Shown piece after piece: positions 1 through 11,147 of a stretch of DNA of 41,515 nt. The stretch comes from an uncultured Burkholderiaceae bacterium (lineage in GTDB: Bacteria; Pseudomonadota; Gammaproteobacteria; Burkholderiales; Burkholderiaceae): NCBI GenBank assembly GCA_937871985.1, contig CALMPB010000410.1:1-41515 (forward strand), in the 5' to 3' direction. The notes below the pieces were generated by a model. The model saw nothing but the letters and a program-made list of their open reading frames with translations, was not told where the DNA came from and searched no databases. The first letter of the stretch is position 1. Each line of letters begins with the position of its first letter. The position numbers and the translations under genes were made by a program.

Positions 1-3106
<3,106 letters not shown>

Positions 3107-3183
3107 GTGGCGAAAACCATCGGTCTGCCAAGTGCATGTGAATACAATGCCGGAACAGTGGCGGCCAGCAATGCCCAAATGAC

Positions 3184-3226
3184 AAAGGCCGGCGAGAGTA
3201 TCGCCGGCCTTTGTGCCTTTATATTT
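3184..3226 (+). terminator. Rho-independent terminator after the trxB-Smr pair
   Basis: A perfect 12-bp stem (AAAGGCCGGCGA, 3184-3195, with TCGCCGGCCTTT, 3201-3212) encloses a GAGTA loop. It is followed by a T-rich tract (GTGCCTTTATATTTTTT). It sits 77 bases after the Smr stop and is the obvious end of this plus-strand transcript. Confidence 0.8.
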
Positions 3227-3502
3227 TTTATGGGATGTGCTGCTTTTTTTGTATGCCGTTTAACCGGCTTGCCCCTGTGGAGCTATGTCTCCTCACCTGC
3301 ATGAACGGCAGTTTGCACCAATTATCGACAGTTGACACTTAGGGAATGCACCTAGACTGTGCAAATTCTTGTGCAAAGCCCCGAAATACGCCGTATTCGC
3401 GCGCCCCAAACCTGAACATGGCCGCACACAAAAATCTCAAAAATTAGATAATCGATTGACTGCCTGTCAACCAGATTCGTTCAACAGCCTCGCTCGCCCG
3501 GA
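3227..3502. other. Gene-free interval between terminator and oxidase operon
   Basis: With the terminator included, 3107-3502 has no credible gene. Short open frames here have no ribosome site and unnatural composition. A TTGACA at 3332 is followed by TAGACT after only 15 bases, which is too short to call a promoter with confidence. No tRNA-like fold or longer repeat was seen. Confidence 0.5.
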
Positions 3503-4081
3503 TCAACCCCGGCCATCGCCCAGCAGATTTGCACCCTTGACGGCTCCCGGCACCCATACGAGAAACGCCGCCACCGCCCAGAAAATCATGGAAGCGCCCG
3601 CGCTCCATTGCTCGTCCGGCAAATATACGCTGCAAAGCTGCTGTGGCGCGCCTTGATAGATAAGGCCCACGGCAATGGTCATCCAGCACCAGTTGAATAT
3701 GAAGAAAGCCTGGATCACCAACCCCGCCTTGCGCCAGGACGCTCCCAGAAACAGGCCGGCCAGAATCAGCGACGCTACCTTGATCGTGCCGACCGCCGGA
3801 TTCAGCACCGCCAGATCCAATGCGGCGGGAACCATCCAGAAGGCGGTGACCAGCGCCGTAAACACCATGGCGGCCAAGCCCTTGGCATTCCAGGGCTGCA
3901 GCCAGGCGCCCAGGCGCGGCCCGGCCGCGCAGGCGCTCAGCCAGCCCAAGACAAACAGCAACGGAAGCTCGATGCCCATATGCCGCGCCATGTGCACTTC
4001 GAGCCAGGGCCGGAACACCGCCAGCGCAGCCAACAGCAAGCCCGGCAGCCATACCGGAACGCGGCGAGCCAGCCCCGCCAT
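3503..4081 (-). CDS. Unknown polytopic membrane protein of the cbb3-like oxidase operon
   Basis: A 192-residue hydrophobic protein, not recognised as a named family. About six membrane segments can be seen: near residues 8-27, 38-55, 66-86, 100-118, 125-146 and 160-178. Between them is a Trp-rich stretch (FFIFNWCWMTIAVGLIYQG). The chosen ATG is one base after the SCO stop codon; starts further upstream would lie inside the SCO gene. It is the last gene of the oxidase operon, so a role in assembly, copper or haem supply, or as an accessory subunit is reasonable, but that rests on position only. No metal-binding CXXC or His cluster stands out. Confidence 0.7.
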   Translation of the reverse strand: MAGLARRVPVWLPGLLLAALAVFRPWLEVHMARHMGIELPLLFVLGWLSACAAGPRLGAWLQPWNAKGLAAMVFTALVTAFWMVPAALDLAVLNPAVGTIKVASLILAGLFLGASWRKAGLVIQAFFIFNWCWMTIAVGLIYQGAPQQLCSVYLPDEQWSAGASMIFWAVAAFLVWVPGAVKGANLLGDGRG

Positions 4082-4082
4082 G

Positions 4083-4715
4083 TCAGCGCTCCGCTGAACG
4101 CAGGTAGTCGACAAGCGCAAGGTCGGGCCTGTCGGTATCGTAGGCGCGGGCCAGGCGTCCTTGCTCGTCGATCACGAACAAGGCCGAATTATGGGAGTAT
4201 CCGCCCAGCCCATCGGGAATCACCACGATTCCAAACAGCTTCAGCAAGCCCGGCAGGTCCTGCGCGCGGCGCACCGTGGCGGTTCGCCACAACGCCGTAT
4301 CGGCTCCCACCGAACGCGCGTGCTCGGCCATGACCTGCGGCGTATCGTTCGAAGGGTCGAAGCTGAGCGTAAGCAACCGAACCTTGTTCCGCAGCCCCAG
4401 GCTGGTGATTTCGTGCTGCAGAAACGCCAGGCCCGACGCGCTGGTGCGGCAGACCGTCTGGCAACGCATGTACGCCAGGCTGACGAACGTGGTGTAGGAC
4501 GAGGGCTTGGCGTAATCGGCCAACGACAACGACTGCCCCGATTGATCCACCAGCGCCAGGGAGGGCAGCGTGCGCGGCGAGCGTTCGAGATCGATGCGCC
4601 GCACCCCATCGGACGTCACGGCGGCAAAGCCGCGCGTCACGGAGCTGAACGCGGCGAACCCCAGCAACAGCATCAGCACGACCGCCGCCGACGTGGCCAG
4701 GGCGCCGTGCTTCAT
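4083..4715 (-). CDS. SCO1/SenC-family copper chaperone
   Basis: A 210-residue membrane-anchored thioredoxin-fold protein of the family that delivers copper, or electrons, to the CuA or CuB site of haem-copper oxidases. An N-terminal hydrophobic anchor spans residues 8-24. The copper site is complete: C85-Q-T-V-C89 in YMRCQTVCRTS, and H175 in GYSHNSALFVID. The start ATG overlaps the stop of the upstream cytochrome gene (ATGA). Here it follows a cbb3-like oxidase that has no CuA subunit, so the likely client is the CuB centre of subunit I. PrrC/SenC proteins are known to help cbb3 enzymes. The motifs make the family secure; the client is inferred from the operon. Confidence 0.9.
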   Translation of the reverse strand: MKHGALATSAAVVLMLLLGFAAFSSVTRGFAAVTSDGVRRIDLERSPRTLPSLALVDQSGQSLSLADYAKPSSYTTFVSLAYMRCQTVCRTSASGLAFLQHEITSLGLRNKVRLLTLSFDPSNDTPQVMAEHARSVGADTALWRTATVRRAQDLPGLLKLFGIVVIPDGLGGYSHNSALFVIDEQGRLARAYDTDRPDLALVDYLRSAER

Positions 4716-5347
4716 GATTTCCCGTCCGCCGGCTTGGCCTGCCCGCCCACGGCCGCCTCGATGTCCTTCACATTGGGCCAGGGCTCGGTGCGCTTGGCCG
4801 TCAGCGCGCGCGACTGCTTGACCAGATCGGCATCGATCGGAGGGCTGGCATTGCCCCACTCCTTGCGGATATAGCTGAGCACGGCGGCGATTTCGGCGTC
4901 TCCGAACTGCGAACCGAAAGCCGGCATGGAGCCGTTATAGGTGGCGCCGGACACTTCAACGGGGCCGTGCAGGCCGTGAAGCACGATTTGGGCCAGCACG
5001 TGCGGGTCGCCCTTCACGAACGACGACCCGGCCAACGGCGGAAATACGCCGGGCAGCCCTTGTCCGGTGGCCTGGTGACAGGCCTGGCAGGTGCCGGTGA
5101 AGATTTGACGGCCGTCGACCACCCCGCCCTTGCCGCCGGCGCTGCTGACCAGGGCCGATGGAATGCGATGATCGCCCATCGAGGCGACTCCGCTTGGATT
5201 GGACGTGAAAATATAATAAATGGCCCAAATGATGAGGCCGATGATCAGGCCGATAATGACACGCGGAACCGGATTGTAGAGTTCGCTGGGATCGGCGTGT
5301 TCCGACTTACGGGTTTGCTTTGGCACCATCTGCTTTGCCCTTTTCAT
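4712..5347 (-). CDS. Membrane-anchored monohaem cytochrome c
   Basis: A 211-residue protein: a short basic N-terminus, one transmembrane helix (about 29-47, VIIGLIIGLIIWAIYYIF), then a periplasmic class I cytochrome c domain. The haem site is C87-Q-A-C90-H91 and the probable axial Met lies in NGSMPAFGSQF. The start at 5347 has GGGGAA eight bases upstream and overlaps the previous gene by 41 bases; MVPKQ at 5329 is an alternative. In canonical cbb3 oxidases the third subunit, CcoP, has two haems. This shorter, single-haem protein occupies that place in the operon and may pass electrons to the CcoO-like subunit. That role is inferred. Confidence 0.88.
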   Translation of the reverse strand: MKRAKQMVPKQTRKSEHADPSELYNPVPRVIIGLIIGLIIWAIYYIFTSNPSGVASMGDHRIPSALVSSAGGKGGVVDGRQIFTGTCQACHQATGQGLPGVFPPLAGSSFVKGDPHVLAQIVLHGLHGPVEVSGATYNGSMPAFGSQFGDAEIAAVLSYIRKEWGNASPPIDADLVKQSRALTAKRTEPWPNVKDIEAAVGGQAKPADGKS

Positions 5348-6041
5348 CTGATTCCCCTTGTTTCGTGTTGGCGGCCGGCTGCGCGCCCGGTTCAAGCTTC
5401 TTGTCCTGCTTCAGCCGCTCCGGCGGCAAGCGGCTTTCGGCATACTTGAGCTGCTCGGGCGTCAAGGCGTCGTAGGTGTGATTGAGGCTTATCAGATAAG
5501 CCACCAGATCCATGGCTTCGGGCCGGGCCACCACGACGCGGCCCTCGGGCGCCGTTCCAGGAGGCAGGGACACCACCCGCTCGTCCTTGGCGACATCGCC
5601 GGGCTTCTTGATTTCGAACAGGAAGGGAAAGGCCGGCATGATGCTGCCCGGCACATAAGCGCGCGGCTGGAACAAATGGCCCAACTGCCAGTCGGCGCTG
5701 GGCTGGCGCGCCCCGATATTGAAAAGATCGGGGCCTGTGCGCGACGTGCCCAGCAGCACGGGCTGATCGTAATAATAGTCGCCCGCCACCGAAGGCCGGC
5801 CCCATCCGCGGGCGGTGTCGGCAACGCCCGCGCCCGTCGAGCTCGGCTGCTGCGTATGGCAGGCGATGCAGCCGTTCGACATATACACCTGGCGCCCGCG
5901 CAGTTGCTGGCTGGTGTAGGGCTTCAACCCTTCGGGAGGAGGGACGTTCTTCAATTGCAGAAAGGGCATGACGACGAGAGCCGCCGTCGCAAGCGACAGG
6001 GTTACCATCCCGCCGGCCAATAGCTTGGTTTCGTTTTCCAT
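5307..6041 (-). CDS. CcoO/FixO-like monohaem cytochrome c, oxidase subunit II
   Basis: A 244-residue subunit of a cbb3-like terminal oxidase. It has one N-terminal helix (about 9-28) and a periplasmic cytochrome domain with C58-I-A-C61-H62. The likely sixth haem ligand is the Met in PGSIMPAFPFLF, matching the CcoO MPAYPWL segment. The family phrase GRQVYMSNGCIACHTQQ and the GPDLFNIGARQP stretch support CcoO. The C-terminal 35 residues are Lys/Glu/Ala-rich and probably unstructured. It starts five bases after the subunit I stop. Canonical CcoO precedes CcoQ and CcoP; here CcoQ is absent and a single-haem cytochrome follows. Confidence 0.9.
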   Translation of the reverse strand: MENETKLLAGGMVTLSLATAALVVMPFLQLKNVPPPEGLKPYTSQQLRGRQVYMSNGCIACHTQQPSSTGAGVADTARGWGRPSVAGDYYYDQPVLLGTSRTGPDLFNIGARQPSADWQLGHLFQPRAYVPGSIMPAFPFLFEIKKPGDVAKDERVVSLPPGTAPEGRVVVARPEAMDLVAYLISLNHTYDALTPEQLKYAESRLPPERLKQDKKLEPGAQPAANTKQGESDEKGKADGAKANP

Positions 6042-6046
6042 GATCG

Positions 6047-7690
6047 TTACGCCGCTTTTTGTTGAGGGGCGGCAATTGCCGAGGATAATGGCGTCGTGCT
6101 GACCCGCAGTGTCATGAGAGCCATGTGGTACACGAAGATCAGATGTCCCAGGGTCATGAGCGCGCCGCCGATGGAACGCCCTTCGAGCCAGGGGATGGTG
6201 ACCGCCACCGCCTGCATGAACGGAACGTTGGGATCCTGCATGTCGAGGCCTTGCAGGATGCCGCCGATGCTAAGCGTCACGGCGTAGGTTGCGAACCCCG
6301 CCACCACCAGCCAGAAATGCCAGGAAATAAGCGCGGGCTTGGGCCATGGAATGTTCAGCACCCGGGGCATGGCGAAGTAAATGCCGCCGAAGATCACCAT
6401 GGACACGAAGCCATACAGGCCGATGTGCGCATGGGCCACGGTGAAATGGGTGAAGTGGGTCACGGCATTGACCGTGCGCAACGCTTCGAACGAGCCTTGA
6501 ACCGACGATACGGTATACATGGTCGCGCCGAAGAAGATGAACCGCAGCACGGGCGAATACCTCAGCGCGTTGAAATGCCCTTTCAGCGTCAAGTGCTGGT
6601 TCACCGAGAACGCAATCACAGGGATGAGCATCATCATGCTTTGCACGATGGACAGCGTAGCCAGCCATTCGGGGATGGGCCCGCCGATGAGGTGGTGGGC
6701 GCCGACCTGGCCATAGAAGAAAGCCAGCGTCCAGAAGCCCAGCAGCGAAAGATTGTACGAACGCACCGGACGCCCGATGACCTTGGGCAGGAAATAATAG
6801 ATGCAGGCCAGCGAGATGGGGGTATAGAACAGGCCCAGCACGTTGTGCCCGAACCACCAGTTCATGGTGCCCTGCTCGACGCCGAAATGCACGCCCGGAA
6901 TCTTGGCCACGATGTACAGGGTGGGGAACCAGAACAGCGCCGCCCCCATGTACCAGACCGATACGTACAGGTGGTGCACCCTGCGCTGACCTATCATGAG
7001 CGCCATGGGCAGGCCGATGAGCATGCCGCCGACAGCGAACAAGCCGCCGATCTGCCAGGGAATTTCAAGCCACTCCATCCCCGCGTTGATGCCCACGGCC
7101 AGGCCGCCCAGCCCGGCGATAAGCCCCGCATTCCAGATGACCACCCCCAGGATGACCAAGCGCGCCCCGCGCAAAGGCGTTTGCAGCAAGCGCGGCAGCA
7201 GCCACACCGCCAGCCCCAGAGTGCCCATGGGCGCCCAGCCGTAGGCCACCGCATTCAAGTGTATGGTGCGCAGCCGCCCGAAGGTAAGCCAGGCATAGTC
7301 GGTGAGGAAATCGGGCCAATGCAGCTTGAGCGAACTGATGAGGCCGGCGAACGACGCAATGACGAGCCATAGCGCCGCACAGGCGAACATGAGGTACACA
7401 GGATAAGCCGTAGAGCGGTCGGCCTCTTCGCGCGCCGACAGCTCGACGGGGGAAACCCCCTCTTCGGAATCGCTGTCGGGCCCGTGCTCGTCGGTGACCT
7501 TCTGCAATTGCTGCTTCTGCTCGGTGTCCGCCGACGGTTCTTCGACCTGTCCGATCTCGCCCGCGGTGAAAATGGCCCGGGCGCCCGAGGCCGTGGCGTC
7601 GAACATACCCTTTCGCAAAGACCAGATAAAAAAGAACAAACCAACTATGGACAATATAAACGTGGCCAGCAATATTGCGGTCGGGTTCAT
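6047..7690 (-). CDS. cbb3-like oxidase subunit I with an N-terminal CcoS-like segment
   Basis: The 547-residue catalytic subunit of a haem-copper oxygen reductase. Residues 1-45 (a helix, then FFFIWSLRKGMFDATASGARAIF) look like the whole of CcoS/FixS, the small cbb3 maturation protein. An acidic linker (48-90) joins it to a CcoN core. The core has H144 (low-spin haem), H282, H332 and H333 (CuB), Y326 at the place of the cross-linked Tyr, and H420/H422 in VAHAHIGL. The usual HVHSGALGW is thus changed to HAHIGLYGF, and PHHLHYTALP to AHHLIGGPIP, so this is a divergent branch. GGGAG-type ribosome site (AAGGGAG) before the ATG. First gene of the operon. Confidence 0.92.
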   Translation of the reverse strand: MNPTAILLATFILSIVGLFFFIWSLRKGMFDATASGARAIFTAGEIGQVEEPSADTEQKQQLQKVTDEHGPDSDSEEGVSPVELSAREEADRSTAYPVYLMFACAALWLVIASFAGLISSLKLHWPDFLTDYAWLTFGRLRTIHLNAVAYGWAPMGTLGLAVWLLPRLLQTPLRGARLVILGVVIWNAGLIAGLGGLAVGINAGMEWLEIPWQIGGLFAVGGMLIGLPMALMIGQRRVHHLYVSVWYMGAALFWFPTLYIVAKIPGVHFGVEQGTMNWWFGHNVLGLFYTPISLACIYYFLPKVIGRPVRSYNLSLLGFWTLAFFYGQVGAHHLIGGPIPEWLATLSIVQSMMMLIPVIAFSVNQHLTLKGHFNALRYSPVLRFIFFGATMYTVSSVQGSFEALRTVNAVTHFTHFTVAHAHIGLYGFVSMVIFGGIYFAMPRVLNIPWPKPALISWHFWLVVAGFATYAVTLSIGGILQGLDMQDPNVPFMQAVAVTIPWLEGRSIGGALMTLGHLIFVYHMALMTLRVSTTPLSSAIAAPQQKAA

Positions 7691-7742
7691 ATAAAAACTC
7701 CCTTTCTTAGGCGTGGCTTCTTGGAGAGCACGATTGACAGCG

Positions 7743-7748
7743 ATTATA
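7743..7748 (-). promoter_or_regulatory. Candidate -10 element of the oxidase operon
   Basis: The minus strand reads TATAAT here, 52 bases before the subunit I start. No good -35 is present 17 bases upstream, which would fit an activator-dependent promoter. The nearby TTGAC-N4-ATTAT is only a poor match to an FNR/ANR box and is not called. Confidence 0.3.
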
Positions 7749-8040
7749 AATTTGGATTGGGGTAAACCCGATAATCACCACACGCCCGGTACAGATATTT
7801 GCGGATTCCGGACGTCATAAATCCAAGGGGAAACAATTGGCGGGAGCAATGGCTGATATTTGCAGGCTGCAGAGCCTGATGGCGGGAGGGTCGATGAGCA
7901 ACACAGAGTGGCCATATGCATCCTCGATTTGTAACAGCGGACAATGAATAATAAGAGTGATGAGCCGCCTGCCAAAGAGAATAGGCCAAACAGAATCGAG
8001 ATTCAATCCATGGCTCATGGGCCGGCAATGCTTGCGGCCG
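7749..8040. other. Gene-free interval upstream of the oxidase operon
   Basis: The full gap is 7691-8098. Apart from the candidate -10 and the inverted repeat at 8041-8074, it holds only a small inverted repeat (CAGGCT-GCAG-AGCCTG, 7863-7878). Open frames on either strand lack ribosome sites and have unnatural residue composition. No RNA gene was recognised. Confidence 0.5.
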
Positions 8041-8074
8041 GGAGCGGGCGCGGCGGAAATGCCGCGCTCGCTCC
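8041..8074 (-). terminator. GC-rich inverted repeat ending the catabolic cluster
   Basis: A 14-bp stem with one wobble pair (GGAGCGGGCGCGGC with GCCGCGCTCGCTCC) and a six-base loop lies 25 bases beyond the stop of the last cluster gene. There is no T-run after it in the minus direction, so it is at best an atypical terminator or an RNA-stabilising hairpin. Confidence 0.4.
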
Positions 8075-8098
8075 GGTCCAGTCAATGCCTAAAGGGCC

Positions 8099-8899
8099 TT
8101 AGCCCGCGGTACGGCCGCGTGGCCTGGCCAGGCCACGTATGCTCAGGCCGTTGTCGGCATTGAAGATGGAGCCGGTGATATGGCCGGCCTCGGCGGGCGA
8201 CGCCAGAAAGGCATAAAGCGCCCCGTACACTCCCGCATCGGGGACGGCGGGCAAAGGCAGGATCGCCGCCGTGCCATCCAGTATGGACTCCTGATTGCCC
8301 TGGCCCAGCGATCCGATGCCTTTCAGGGACGTAGGCGCGACCCCCGGAGCAACGCCATTGACGCGTATATCGGGCGCCAACTCGTAGGCCAGCTGGCGCA
8401 CCAGGCCCGCCACGGCATGCTTGGCCGCGGTATACAGAACCCCGCCTCCCGAAGGAGCGAAGCTGGCATACGACGCCGTCAGGATTACCGAACCGCGCGA
8501 TTCGAGCAGGGCATCGAGCGCGGCGCGCACGCCCAGGATATAGCCTTTGACGTTGACGGACATCAATTCGTCGAACGCCCGCGACAGGTCTTCGCCGCCC
8601 AGGGATTCCAGCGAAGCGCCGTGGTCATAGATTCCGGCATTGCCGACGAACACGTCCAGGCGGCCGAACGCATCGATCGCCGCCTGGACCGCGCCGCAAT
8701 TGTCCTGCCAGGACGATACGTCGGCGGTCAGCGGCAAGACCGAGTCTCCATACAAGGCCTTGAGTGCATCGACGCCCTGGCTGGAGACATCCAGGGCCGC
8801 CACCCTGGCGCCCTCCTCCACGTAGCGGCCGACTATGCCTCTGCCAATGCCGCCGCCCGCGCCGGTTACCAGCGCTACTTTACCTTCGAGCCGTTTCAC
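8099..8899 (-). CDS. BphB-like cis-dihydrodiol dehydrogenase (SDR)
   Basis: A 266-residue classical short-chain dehydrogenase resembling cis-2,3-dihydrobiphenyl-2,3-diol dehydrogenase (BphB/TodD/HcaB). Those enzymes oxidise the cis-diol made by a ring-hydroxylating dioxygenase to a catechol with NAD+. It shows the cofactor motif TGAGGGIG (12-19), NAG at 87-89, N116, and the catalytic set S143, Y156, K160 in GGGVLYTAAKHAVAGLVRQLAYELAP. The NVKGYI and LYTAAKHA-VGLVR-LA-ELAP phrases are shared with BphB as I remember it. It is the last cluster gene, 25 bases after the flavoenzyme. The reaction type fits the Rieske dioxygenase encoded 10 kb upstream in the same direction. The exact diol is unknown. 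Confidence 0.85.
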   Translation of the reverse strand: MKRLEGKVALVTGAGGGIGRGIVGRYVEEGARVAALDVSSQGVDALKALYGDSVLPLTADVSSWQDNCGAVQAAIDAFGRLDVFVGNAGIYDHGASLESLGGEDLSRAFDELMSVNVKGYILGVRAALDALLESRGSVILTASYASFAPSGGGVLYTAAKHAVAGLVRQLAYELAPDIRVNGVAPGVAPTSLKGIGSLGQGNQESILDGTAAILPLPAVPDAGVYGALYAFLASPAEAGHITGSIFNADNGLSIRGLARPRGRTAG

Positions 8900-8924
8900 A
8901 CGCTTCTCCGTAAGTTATCAAGCA

Positions 8925-10868
8925 TCAGCATCGACGCGCCACGAAGAATGCATCGTGAAGCGCATCCATGACCCGCCCTCCCTTATGCACGGTGCCCACC
9001 GGGTCGATCTTCAGGTCCGGCAGCTCCCGTCCAAGCGTTTCAAGCAGCTCCGTCCGCGGAGCATAGCCGCAGGCCAGAACCACACTGCCGGCGGAAACGA
9101 GCGCCTCGTTGCCTTGCGCATCGCGCACCCGCACACCTTGTGGTTCGACCGACAGGGCTTTTGTTCCGGTTCGCACCGATACCTTGTACTTGTCCAGTTG
9201 AACCGGCATGCCGATGACGTCGGTAAAGACATAGCCATTGGCCAGAACGCCTTCCTGCTGCTCGAGCAAGGTCACGTCGCCGCGGCCGGCCGCCCCCAGC
9301 AGCAAGGCAGTATCGCATCCCGCCAGCCCCGCGCCAATGATCACGACCGGGCCGGCCAGGCTCGACGGGTCAACCACTTCATGAGCCTTGACAACCTTCG
9401 CCTCGCCGTCGATATTGCCGTCAAATTCGACGGGCGCCGTCCCCGTCGCCAGCAATACACGATCGAAACCTCCGTCGCGCAGCAGCGCCGCATCGGCGCG
9501 CGCGGCGACGACCCGTATCTTGCGACTTGCCACCTGATGCACCAGATAGTCCCTCAGGGCGCGAAGATCCTTTTTCAGGTCGGATCGCACGGCGGCATTC
9601 AATTGCCCGCCCAGAGGCTTGTCGTCGAACAAGGTCACGGCATGGCCGCGATCGGCAAGCACGAGGGCCGCGTTCATTCCCGCCGGGCCCGCGCCCACCA
9701 CGGCGATCGACTGCGGATCGTCCGAGGGTTCCACCGCGTAGCGGTACTCTTCCCCCATGGACGGGTTGACCGTGCAGCCCGCGCTGCGGCCATCGTTCAG
9801 GCCGCGATGCAAACAGCCGTCGTTGCATCGAATACAGGGAACGATGTCTTGCACGCGCCCTTCGCGCGCCTTGCGAGCCCAATCGGGATCCGCCAGCATG
9901 GCCCTTCCCAGCGATACGAAATCCGCGCTGCCCGAGCCGACGATATCGGCCGCGACATCCGGCGCGACGATCGAGCCCGAGCCGATGACCGGGATGGAAA
10001 CCGCGGCCTTGATCTGCTCCCAGCCCCATCGATGCAAGGCTCGCGGCATATACCACGGGCTGACTTCGTACTCCATTCCGGCATGATGGCCGCCCGAGGC
10101 ATGAATGACGTCGACACCCAGCTTTTCCAGCCTCCGGCATAACTCCACGGTCTCGGCAATGGGAATGCCGTCCGCCTCGTAATCGCTGACGGACAGCCGC
10201 ACGCTCAGCGGAAAATCCGCGGGAATCTTCTTGCGGATGTCGGCCACGATTTCCAGCAGCAGCCGGCTGCGGTGATCGAACGAGCCGCCATATTCGTCCG
10301 TCCTGCGATTGGTATGCGGCGACAAAAAATTGGTAATCAAATAGCCATGGCCCGCATGCACTTCCACGATATCGAACCGGGCCTTGACGGCGCGCAGGGC
10401 GGCATCTCCGAAAGCCGAGACCACCCCGCGTATTTCCTCGAGCGTCATGGGCTGGGGCCTGACCCCGTATTGGCATTCGATTTCGTCCCAGGACACATCG
10501 GAAGCGCTCTTGATGGGCGCCGTCGCCAGGAACTTCTGCCGCCCGCAATGCGCCAGCTGGACGCCTACCTTGGCCCCGGCGGCGTGCACCTCGTCGGTCA
10601 GCCAGCCGAGGCCGGCAATGTGTTCCTTTCTGCTGATGCCCAGTTGATTGTGTATGGATTTCGCAGCGTCGTCGTCCACATAGCTGTATTCCAGCAGCAC
10701 CAGGCCTATTCCGCCTTCGGCCAGCCGCTTGTAGTGGTTCACCGTGCGCTGCGTAACCGTTCCGTCTGGATTGGACAATGCCGACGATTGCGGCGACTTG
10801 ACGATACGATTCTTGACGACCAGCTTGCCTATTCTTCCCTCTTGAAACAAAACACCCAGATCGGCCAT
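8925..10868 (-). CDS. Old yellow enzyme/2,4-dienoyl-CoA reductase-type flavoprotein
   Basis: A 647-residue two-part enzyme: an N-terminal FMN-binding TIM barrel (about 1-340), a 4Fe-4S site C345, C348, C352, C365, and a C-terminal FAD/NAD(P)H dehydrogenase module with VGAGPAGMNAA near 391 and a second dinucleotide motif (VVIIGAGLAGCD). The barrel carries VEVHAGHGYLITNFLSP (H171, H174, Y176), the catalytic region of the FadH/BaiCD/enoate reductase group. Such enzymes reduce activated C=C bonds; here an unsaturated ring-cleavage acid or its CoA ester is a natural guess. The start at 10868 has GGAGGG just upstream; a longer frame continues to 10970 without a better site. It follows a 279-base gap after the GntR gene that holds a candidate operator. 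Confidence 0.9.
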   Translation of the reverse strand: MADLGVLFQEGRIGKLVVKNRIVKSPQSSALSNPDGTVTQRTVNHYKRLAEGGIGLVLLEYSYVDDDAAKSIHNQLGISRKEHIAGLGWLTDEVHAAGAKVGVQLAHCGRQKFLATAPIKSASDVSWDEIECQYGVRPQPMTLEEIRGVVSAFGDAALRAVKARFDIVEVHAGHGYLITNFLSPHTNRRTDEYGGSFDHRSRLLLEIVADIRKKIPADFPLSVRLSVSDYEADGIPIAETVELCRRLEKLGVDVIHASGGHHAGMEYEVSPWYMPRALHRWGWEQIKAAVSIPVIGSGSIVAPDVAADIVGSGSADFVSLGRAMLADPDWARKAREGRVQDIVPCIRCNDGCLHRGLNDGRSAGCTVNPSMGEEYRYAVEPSDDPQSIAVVGAGPAGMNAALVLADRGHAVTLFDDKPLGGQLNAAVRSDLKKDLRALRDYLVHQVASRKIRVVAARADAALLRDGGFDRVLLATGTAPVEFDGNIDGEAKVVKAHEVVDPSSLAGPVVIIGAGLAGCDTALLLGAAGRGDVTLLEQQEGVLANGYVFTDVIGMPVQLDKYKVSVRTGTKALSVEPQGVRVRDAQGNEALVSAGSVVLACGYAPRTELLETLGRELPDLKIDPVGTVHKGGRVMDALHDAFFVARRC

Positions 10869-11012
10869 GGTACTACCCTCCTTCCAGTTGATAACAGCCA
10901 TCGGCTTTATTTGTTGCCGCAAATGCTCTTCTTGACGGCATTTGCCCGTTCCCCCGATGGCAGTTGCCATCGGAGGTGACGATTGGCCACCAGAAAATCA
11001 CCGAATATTATT

Positions 11013-11028
11013 TATGCAATTTTGCATA
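11013..11028. promoter_or_regulatory. Candidate operator TATGCAA-TT-TTGCATA
   Basis: An imperfect 16-base palindrome with 7-bp arms, 144 bases before the flavoenzyme start, in a strikingly AT-rich gap (11000-11090) inside an otherwise GC-rich cluster. It shares the TTGCAT/ATGCAA half-site with the palindromes at 24103 and 25095, but the half-sites are in the opposite order, so the relation is less certain. Confidence 0.4.
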
Positions 11029-11147
11029 CATTTAAAAGAAAAAAATATTAGACAAAAATATCTCGACAACTTCGCCATTTCAAATATCCGGATCCACCTC
11101 GATGCGCGGCCCGTCCCTTCTTGCCGATATCGAGCCCTGCCCGCCTT

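Noticed and set aside
3332..3358. TTGACA/TAGACT promoter in the gap before the oxidase operon
   Set aside because: The spacer is 15 bases and there is no gene or RNA structure downstream on the plus strand.
7734..7747. FNR/ANR-like box TTGAC-N4-ATTAT before the oxidase operon
   Set aside because: Only one half resembles TTGAT and the other half is poor, and it overlaps the candidate -10 element.
7744..8085. Possible 113-residue gene upstream of the oxidase operon
   Set aside because: No ribosome site, unnatural composition, no recognisable motif, and it would overlap the operon's promoter region.
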